35,493 nucleotides of DNA from Bartonella bilalgolemi (lineage in GTDB: Bacteria > Pseudomonadota > Alphaproteobacteria > Rhizobiales > Rhizobiaceae): NCBI RefSeq assembly GCF_023500045.1, contig NZ_JAMCOF010000012.1, positions 1-35,493 on the forward strand, written 5' to 3'. A program made the position numbers and the translations under genes. Below are positions 27,482 through 35,493 of the stretch, piece after piece; within the stretch, counting starts at the first letter, position 1; each line of letters starts with the position of its first letter. The notes under the pieces were generated by a model. The model had not been told where the DNA came from. It did not search any database and was given only the letters and a program-made list of their open reading frames with translations.

Positions 27482-29227
27482 ATGACAATTAATCTGCACC
27501 GGCCAGATATTGCGGAATTAAAGCCACGTATTACCGTTTTTGGTGTTGGCGGTGGTGGCGGAAATGCCGTAAATAATATGATAAATGCTGGCCTTCAGGG
27601 GGTTGACTTTGTTGTTGCTAATACAGATGCACAGGCTTTAGCTATGTCAAAAGCTGAACGTGTGATCCAACTTGGTGCAGCAGTAACAGAAGGTTTAGGT
27701 GCTGGTGCTTTACCAGAAGTTGGTCGGGCTGCTGCGGATGAATGTATCGATGAAATTATCGATCATCTTGCAGATTCTCATATGGTTTTTATTACAGCGG
27801 GTATGGGTGGAGGTACGGGAACCGGAGCTGCACCTGTTGTTGCTAATGCAGCGCGTGAAAAAGGTATTTTGACTGTTGGTGTTGTGACGAAACCTTTCCA
27901 ATTTGAAGGTGCACGTCGGATGAAGACAGCAGAAGCTGGCATAGAAGAATTACAAAAATCGGTTGATACCTTAATTGTTATTCCGAATCAAAATCTTTTT
28001 CGTATTGCGAACGAGAAAACAACATTTTCTGATGCTTTTGCTATGGCTGATCAAGTTCTTTATTCTGGTGTTGCTTCTATTACGGATTTGATGATTAAAG
28101 AGGGGCTGATTAACCTTGACTTTGCAGATGTTCGTTCTGTTATGCATGAAATGGGTCGTGCAATGATGGGAACTGGAGAGGCGTCTGGTGATGGACGTGC
28201 TTTAGCTGCTGCTGAGGCTGCTATTGCAAATCCATTGTTAGATGATACTTCTATGCGTGGAGCTCGCGGTCTTTTGATTTCCATTACGGGTGGTCGTGAT
28301 ATGACCTTATTTGAAGTGGATGAGGCGGCTAATCGTATTAGGGAAGAAGTTGATGCTGATGCAAATGTTATCTTTGGTGCCATTGACGATGAGTCACTTG
28401 AGGGTGTTATTCGTGTATCGGTGGTTGCTACTGGTATTGATCGTGAAATTAATGACGTAATACAGCCTTCACATCCTAAATTTCATCGGCCTGCGGCTTC
28501 AATACGTAAAAATGATGGTGGAGTAACGCAGACTACTTCTCAATCATCATCATTGCGTTCTGAAGCAATGGTAGAAGTTATAGAAGCGCTAGAAGTAGAA
28601 ATGAAACAGCCAATTGAAGAGCCATTTTGCCCAAAAAGTCAATTTTTTGTGCAAGCTTCAGATACATATACTCCGCGAACTGTAAATGCTGCTCCTTATG
28701 GGCAAAATGTACATGGAAGGACATCAAATGCATTACGTATGCAAGTTGGTTGTGTTTCTCAACAGCCTATGGCTAAAGCAGTGAGTATGGAAGCAACAGC
28801 ACATGTTCTTGATGACAAGGCTGGAATTGTAGAACAGAAAAAAAAACAAGTGCAAACGCAACCTTATTCAATGCCAGTGCGTATGCCTGAGTTAAAAGAT
28901 TTTCCATCTTCTGTTCGTACTCAAAGTGCAAATTTTTCTAATATCGATCAAGGACCACGTAATCTTTGGCAGCGTTTGAAACAAAGTTTGACGTATCGTG
29001 AAGAAACTGAACCAGAAGCTCGATTAGAACCTGCTGTCAATTCTTCTTCGCGTAAAGATTTGCATATTTCTAGTGCAAATTCTCAGGAACTTTCTCAAGA
29101 TATTTCTGTTTATATGCCGCGTCATTCTACCGAGTTACAGCAACATGCACCGCAAGATCAAAACATTTGTGTCAATGAAGAGGATGAATTGGAAATACCA
29201 GCGTTTTTGCGTCGTCAAGCAAATTAA
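27482..29227 (+). CDS. ftsZ: Cell division GTPase FtsZ
   Basis: FtsZ is the tubulin homologue that polymerises into the division ring. It has 581 residues, much longer than the roughly 380 of E. coli. The GTPase core spans about residues 1-325, with [14 protein letters not shown], the tubulin signature GGGTGTG at 109-115, and [12 protein letters not shown] low-complexity, Gln/Ser-rich linker of about 240 residues follows. It ends in [11 protein letters not shown], the conserved peptide that binds FtsA and other partners. A long linker is known in Bartonella and other alphaproteobacteria. I start at ATG 27482, eight bases after AGAAGGA and matching the family N-terminus; a GTG at 27458 is in frame but unlikely. 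Confidence 0.98.
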   Translation: MTINLHRPDIAELKPRITVFGVGGGGGNAVNNMINAGLQGVDFVVANTDAQALAMSKAERVIQLGAAVTEGLGAGALPEVGRAAADECIDEIIDHLADSHMVFITAGMGGGTGTGAAPVVANAAREKGILTVGVVTKPFQFEGARRMKTAEAGIEELQKSVDTLIVIPNQNLFRIANEKTTFSDAFAMADQVLYSGVASITDLMIKEGLINLDFADVRSVMHEMGRAMMGTGEASGDGRALAAAEAAIANPLLDDTSMRGARGLLISITGGRDMTLFEVDEAANRIREEVDADANVIFGAIDDESLEGVIRVSVVATGIDREINDVIQPSHPKFHRPAASIRKNDGGVTQTTSQSSSLRSEAMVEVIEALEVEMKQPIEEPFCPKSQFFVQASDTYTPRTVNAAPYGQNVHGRTSNALRMQVGCVSQQPMAKAVSMEATAHVLDDKAGIVEQKKKQVQTQPYSMPVRMPELKDFPSSVRTQSANFSNIDQGPRNLWQRLKQSLTYREETEPEARLEPAVNSSSRKDLHISSANSQELSQDISVYMPRHSTELQQHAPQDQNICVNEEDELEIPAFLRRQAN

Positions 29228-29319
29228 TGTATAGAAAAATTAAAAGAAGAAAGCTCTATATTTCTATCCATAATACAATGGAAGCTTTATTATAGTGAAA
29301 CTTATGGAGTTTTATAGAA

Positions 29320-29354
29320 AATAATAAACCCATTCATTAGATGGGTTTATTATT
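29320..29354 (+). terminator. Long hairpin after ftsZ, probable terminator
   Basis: A 14-bp perfect stem (29320-29333 with 29341-29354, centred on AAACCCAT and ATGGGTTT) with a 7-nt loop TCATTAG. The tail is only moderately T-rich. It lies about 95 bp after ftsZ and 80 bp before lpxC, so it probably ends or attenuates the division transcript. Confidence 0.65.
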
Positions 29355-29432
29355 TCTTGTAAAGATAATTTTTGATAATCTTATGAGGATTCCAAAAAGT
29401 TATTATGACTATTAATGAAGTGGTATGATTAA

Positions 29433-30302
29433 TTGGAACAGAAATATCAATCGACTCTTAAAGATACATTAATATTTGAGGGACGTGGTGTTCATAGTGG
29501 ACATTTATCTGTCATGAAGATTGGTCCAGCTGATATTGAGTGTGGTATTATTTTTAAGCGTTATAGCATAGATGGGAAGGAGCAAATATTTCCAGCGCAT
29601 GCATCGCAAATCGGAGCAACTGAATTATCAACAGTGCTTGGACATGGAGATACAAGAGTTGAGACAATTGAACATTTGATGGCGGCAATTGCTGCGTATG
29701 GTCTCGATAATCTCATCATTAAGGTATCAAGTAATGAAGTGCCTATTTTGGATGGTGCTTCATGGCAGTATTGTAAAGGTTTTGAAAAAGTAGGTATCAT
29801 TCAGCAGACAGCATTGCGATCTTATTTTGTTATAAAAAAACCAGTACGTGTTGAAACAGCAAATGGTATGGCTGAATTTTTTCCATTTAATGGGTGTCGT
29901 TTTGATGTTACAATTTCTTTTCCTACTCCTGTTATTGGCAAACAACACTTGAGTTTTGATCTTACTGCACAAGGGTTTAAAGATGATTTATCTTGTGCGC
30001 GCACTTTTGGTTTTGTTAAGGATGTGGAAAAATTATGGTCTTCCGGAAAAGGAATAGGCTCTTCTTTAGAAAACTCTCTTATTATTGGTCTTAATGATCA
30101 AATTATTAATCCAACTGGCACTTATTTTGAAAATGAATTTGTTCGACATAAAATGCTTGATGCTATTGGTGATACTGCTTTACTTGGTGCGCCTTTTATT
30201 GGATTATTCCGTTCTTATTGTAGTGGACATGCGCTTAATTCAAAATTAGTTAAGGCTGTTTTACAGGACGAATCGTGTTACGAAAAAGTAATATTTAAAT
30301 AG
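29433..30302 (+). CDS. lpxC: UDP-3-O-acyl-GlcNAc deacetylase LpxC
   Basis: LpxC is a zinc enzyme that catalyses the committed step of lipid A synthesis. It has 289 residues. Zinc ligands are His in TIEHLMAA (about residue 81) and His and Asp in HKMLDAIGD (about 239 and 243). The catalytic His of SGHALNSKLVKAV is at about 266. ILDGASWQY and LSCARTFGFVKD are other conserved blocks. The start is a TTG at 29433; the nearest upstream in-frame ATG (29415) is cut off by a TAA, and the ribosome site is weak. The chain is slightly short at its C-terminus compared with the E. coli protein (305). It follows the ftsZ hairpin and is probably expressed separately. Confidence 0.95.
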   Translation: MEQKYQSTLKDTLIFEGRGVHSGHLSVMKIGPADIECGIIFKRYSIDGKEQIFPAHASQIGATELSTVLGHGDTRVETIEHLMAAIAAYGLDNLIIKVSSNEVPILDGASWQYCKGFEKVGIIQQTALRSYFVIKKPVRVETANGMAEFFPFNGCRFDVTISFPTPVIGKQHLSFDLTAQGFKDDLSCARTFGFVKDVEKLWSSGKGIGSSLENSLIIGLNDQIINPTGTYFENEFVRHKMLDAIGDTALLGAPFIGLFRSYCSGHALNSKLVKAVLQDESCYEKVIFK

Positions 30303-30464
30303 AATAAAAATAAAATTTAAAAACTTTATTTTAGTTTGATATAACTTAAAAGCGAATGATAAATCTAGAGTATATAAATTCTGGTAGTTGGTTTAAAAGT
30401 GATATGATATAAAATTTAAAGAGTATTTTTTTGTAAAATGACATTTTCTGGAGGCTGAGAAACT

Positions 30465-31358
30465 ATGAAAAAACCTGATAAGTATATTGGGAATATAGTG
30501 CATAGAAAATTGACCATTGTACGCAAAGTCTTTATTGGGATTCTTTTAGGAGGAATTTGCTTTTTAGCGGGCTGTTTAGGTAAGGGAAAAAATATCTTCG
30601 ATCCATCTATGCATGTTTTAAAAATAGATCCGCCAGATGTTTTATATAATCAAGCGCTTGCTAATCTTGATGTAGGGCGGCTTAGTGAAGCAGCAAAAAA
30701 GTTTGCTGTTATTGAAAAACAATATGCTTACACTGAGTGGGGTCGTAAATCCTTAATAATGGGTGCTTTTACAAATTATCGGTTGGCTAAATATGATGAT
30801 GCAATTAGTATGGCACAGCATTATATTTCTCTTTATCCGCTGGCGGATGATTCTGCTTATGCTTACTATATTATTGGTCTCTCTTCTTTCCGTCGAATTC
30901 CTGATGTTACGCGTGATCAGCAGGATACTAAGCGTGCTATTGCCGCTATGCAGCTTTTGATAGAGCGCTATCCGCAATCAGAGTATGTCAGCGATGCTAA
31001 GGCTAAAATACGTTTTGGTCGAGAGCAATTAGCTGGTAAAGAAATGCAGATTGGTCGTTATTATGAAGAAGGTCGGCAATATTTAGCAGCAAGTAAAAGA
31101 TTTCGTACTGTGATTGAAGAGTATCCAGATACAAATCAGATTGAAGAAGCACTTTTCCGATTGACAGAAGTTAATTTTGCTCTTGGTTTAATTATGGAAG
31201 CGCAAACGGCAGCAGCTATTTTAGGACGAAATTATCCAGAAAGTAAATGGTATAAATTTTCTTATGATTTACTGCAAAAAAATAGTATATCGCCTAAAGA
31301 GCATAAATCTTCTTGGATTTCTCGTGCTTTGAGTGGTAATAAGAGTAAGGTGAATTGA
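30465..31358 (+). CDS. bamD: Outer-membrane assembly lipoprotein BamD (ComL)
   Basis: BamD is the essential lipoprotein of the BAM complex that inserts beta-barrel proteins in the outer membrane. It has 297 residues. A basic N-terminus and hydrophobic segment lead to the lipobox LAGC with the acylated Cys at residue 37. DVLYNQALANLDVGRLSEAA begins a series of about five TPR-type helical repeats (AKFAVIEKQYAYTEW, YPLADDSAYAYYIIG, RYPQSEYVSDAK, EYPDTNQIEEALFRLTE). The long N-region before the lipobox is somewhat unusual. GGAGG lies ten bases before the ATG. recN follows after six bases. Confidence 0.95.
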   Translation: MKKPDKYIGNIVHRKLTIVRKVFIGILLGGICFLAGCLGKGKNIFDPSMHVLKIDPPDVLYNQALANLDVGRLSEAAKKFAVIEKQYAYTEWGRKSLIMGAFTNYRLAKYDDAISMAQHYISLYPLADDSAYAYYIIGLSSFRRIPDVTRDQQDTKRAIAAMQLLIERYPQSEYVSDAKAKIRFGREQLAGKEMQIGRYYEEGRQYLAASKRFRTVIEEYPDTNQIEEALFRLTEVNFALGLIMEAQTAAAILGRNYPESKWYKFSYDLLQKNSISPKEHKSSWISRALSGNKSKVN

Positions 31359-31364
31359 TTTCAT

Positions 31365-33032
31365 ATGCTGGTGCAGCTTTCGATTCATAATATTGTTTTG
31401 ATCGAAAGACTTGATATTTATTTTACAGAAGGTTTGTCAGTTTTAACTGGAGAAACTGGAACAGGGAAATCTATTCTACTTGATTCTCTATCATTAGCTC
31501 TTGGTGGACGTGGAGATTCGTCCCTTGTGCGTTATGGTATGACACAGGGACAAGTAACAGCTGTTTTTAACGTCCCTGTTTCACATCCTGTGCGCCGGCT
31601 AATATATGAGAATGGTTTTAATGATGAAGGTGATATCGTTCTAAGGCGTGTACAGTCGAGTGATGGTCGTAGTCGTGGTTTCCTGAATGATCAAGTGATT
31701 AGCGTTGCACTGATGCGCAGTATTGGCCGTATGTTGGTTGAAATTCATGGGCAACATGATGATCGTGCGTTTGTTGATATTGGTACACATCGTCAATTAT
31801 TAGATGCTTTTGGTGGCCTTGAAAGTGAAGTGGAAAATTTGCGTGAATGCTATCGCATATGGCATACATTAAAAGAACGTGTGCAACAACAACGTGTTAA
31901 AGTCGAGGATGCTGCACGTGAAGTTGATTATCTTCGTGCAAGTGTAGAAGAACTTGATAAATTTGATTTCAAAGTTGATGAAGAAGATACTTTGTCTCTT
32001 CGTCGTGCTGATATGCTTAAATTAGAAAAGATAGCAACGGATATTAGAGAGGCTGATGATCTCTTAGGAGGTTCGAAATCACCAATCCCTGTTCTTGCCA
32101 ATTTGGTAAGACGTTTGGAGCGGAAAATTCCTGAGGCACAGGCTTTGATTACACCTGTAGTGAAGTCTATTGACGATGCGTTGCATGCACTCGCAACGGC
32201 ACGTGATGGTATCGAATCTGCAATGCAAGCATTGGATTTTGACACTAACGAATTGGAACGAATAGAAGAGCGTCTTTTTGCACTTCGAGGTTTTTCTCGT
32301 AAATACCATGTTTCTGGAGATGAACTTGCCCAGTTACGCGATAAAATGTGTGCTGAAATTGCTGATTTTGATTCTGCTCAAGCAACATTAGTTCATTTAG
32401 AGACTGAGGCTCGAAAAGCGCAAAAAGATTATGACATATTGGCACAAGCGCTTTCGATAAAACGTCAAGAAGTAGCGCGTCGTTTATCTGCAAGTGTTAT
32501 GGATGAGTTACCAGCGTTGAAATTGGAGAAAGCAGAATTTATCGTTGAAATGCAGAGTGATGCTGAAAAATATAGTCCAGATGGTATAGATCGTGTTGAA
32601 TATTGGGTGCGCACAAACCCTGGAACACGAGCAGGGCCGATATTAAGTGTGGCTTCTGGTGGTGAATTGTCTCGTTTTTTGTTGGCATTGAAAGTTGTAT
32701 TAGCTGATCGTGGATCAGCGCCAACATTGGTTTTTGATGAAATTGATACAGGTGTTGGTGGAGCTGTTGCTGCTGCAATTGGCCAGCGGTTGCTGCGTTT
32801 ATCAAAAAATATTCAAGTTTTTGCTGTCACACATGCACCACAGGTAGCATCTAAAGCCCATAATCATTTTCTTATTTCAAAGGTTGAAAGCGGTGATATA
32901 GGATGCTTTTTTACGAGTATTAATAAAATAGAAAATCATGAACGCGCAGAAGAAATTGCACGCATGTTAGCAGGAGAACAAGTTACTGAAGAAGCACGTG
33001 CAGCAGCTCAAAAGCTTTTAACACAGGTATAA
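31365..33032 (+). CDS. recN: DNA repair protein RecN
   Basis: RecN is an SMC-like ATPase that helps repair double-strand breaks. It has 555 residues, the usual size. The N-terminal half-domain has Walker A TGETGTGKSILLDSL (about residues 28-42) and VEIHGQHDDRAFVD. A central coiled coil of about 250 residues follows. The C-terminal half-domain has the signature LSVASGGELSRFLLAL and Walker B PTLVFDEIDTGVGG, then VFAVTHAPQVAS. It starts six bases after bamD, with AAGGTGA upstream, so it is co-transcribed with it. This bamD-recN-ligA order is a common extension of the alphaproteobacterial cluster. Confidence 0.97.
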   Translation: MLVQLSIHNIVLIERLDIYFTEGLSVLTGETGTGKSILLDSLSLALGGRGDSSLVRYGMTQGQVTAVFNVPVSHPVRRLIYENGFNDEGDIVLRRVQSSDGRSRGFLNDQVISVALMRSIGRMLVEIHGQHDDRAFVDIGTHRQLLDAFGGLESEVENLRECYRIWHTLKERVQQQRVKVEDAAREVDYLRASVEELDKFDFKVDEEDTLSLRRADMLKLEKIATDIREADDLLGGSKSPIPVLANLVRRLERKIPEAQALITPVVKSIDDALHALATARDGIESAMQALDFDTNELERIEERLFALRGFSRKYHVSGDELAQLRDKMCAEIADFDSAQATLVHLETEARKAQKDYDILAQALSIKRQEVARRLSASVMDELPALKLEKAEFIVEMQSDAEKYSPDGIDRVEYWVRTNPGTRAGPILSVASGGELSRFLLALKVVLADRGSAPTLVFDEIDTGVGGAVAAAIGQRLLRLSKNIQVFAVTHAPQVASKAHNHFLISKVESGDIGCFFTSINKIENHERAEEIARMLAGEQVTEEARAAAQKLLTQV

Positions 33033-33090
33033 TTAAGAAGTAATGAAAATACTAATAAACATATGTTTATTTAAATTCTCTTTATAATAA

Positions 33091-35295
<2,205 letters not shown>

Positions 35296-35366
35296 GGGTT
35301 TCATTTCAAACAATAATTCCCATATAGAAATAATGTATTTTAATACTAATAGAATTTTTATACGTC

Positions 35367-35493
35367 TCTTTTTGCAGATCTGTACTTAACTTATATTTTG
35401 TATTTTATTATATATTTCGATACCAAATCATTCTTGATACGGCCAATTTTTGTAGATTTTTAACAAAACTGACAAAAAGTTTCAGATATATAG
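35367..35493. repeat. Terminal inverted repeat, right copy
   Basis: This is the exact reverse complement of 1-127. It begins 71 bases after the ligA stop and ends at the window edge. See the left copy for the likely origin as the shared k-mer of one longer repeat. Confidence 0.97.

Overview
The window looks like a chromosomal piece of an AT-rich alphaproteobacterium, most likely a Bartonella. Three things point there: the very AT-rich spacers and low coding density, the alphaproteobacterial division and cell-wall (dcw) cluster with a large FtsZ ending in a typical C-terminal peptide, and a decayed passenger domain of the kind seen in Bartonella autotransporters. The genus call is inference from sequence character, not from a database match. 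The first 127 bases are the exact reverse complement of the last 127 bases. Because this is precisely a common assembler k-mer size, the window is probably one whole contig bounded on both sides by the same unresolved repeat.

Left, accessory part (1-10,100). After the repeat comes a decayed locus: an autotransporter passenger gene broken by one TAG codon, running in frame into a 5'-truncated, frameshifted ribokinase remnant. Next are an orphan XRE-type regulator, a TerC-like DUF475 membrane protein, nicotinamidase (pncA) with an unrecognised upstream partner gene, the ABC-F translation factor ettA, and a DUF2293 protein. A gene-poor stretch of about 2 kb (7404-9490) holds only a small membrane protein, a possible 42-codon ORF and a promoter/structured region/terminator unit of about 120 nt that looks like a small RNA and carries a run of 12 C. 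A secreted lytic transglycosylase and the RNase P RNA gene follow.

Right, core part (10,757-35,295), all on the + strand: rsmH-ftsL-ftsI-murE-murF-mraY-murD-ftsW-murG-murC-murB-ddl-ftsQ-ftsA-ftsZ-lpxC-bamD-recN-ligA. The mur genes make lipid II: MurC, D, E and F build the UDP-MurNAc-pentapeptide, MurB supplies UDP-MurNAc, Ddl supplies D-Ala-D-Ala, and MraY and MurG make lipids I and II. FtsW and FtsI use lipid II at the septum, under control of the FtsL/FtsQ/FtsA/FtsZ divisome. LpxC commits to lipid A synthesis and BamD assembles outer-membrane proteins, so the cluster covers several envelope layers. RecN and LigA are DNA repair and replication genes. Most genes overlap or nearly touch. Likely internal transcription boundaries are the larger gaps before ftsW, ddl, lpxC, bamD and ligA. 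mraZ, the usual first gene of the cluster, is absent.

The most notable items are the 127-bp terminal inverted repeat, the passenger-ribokinase chimera, the C12 tract inside a candidate small RNA, and the start region of rsmH, where an in-frame ATG is followed by a TGA and a palindrome sits just upstream. I found no tRNA, CRISPR array, insertion sequence or complete prophage.
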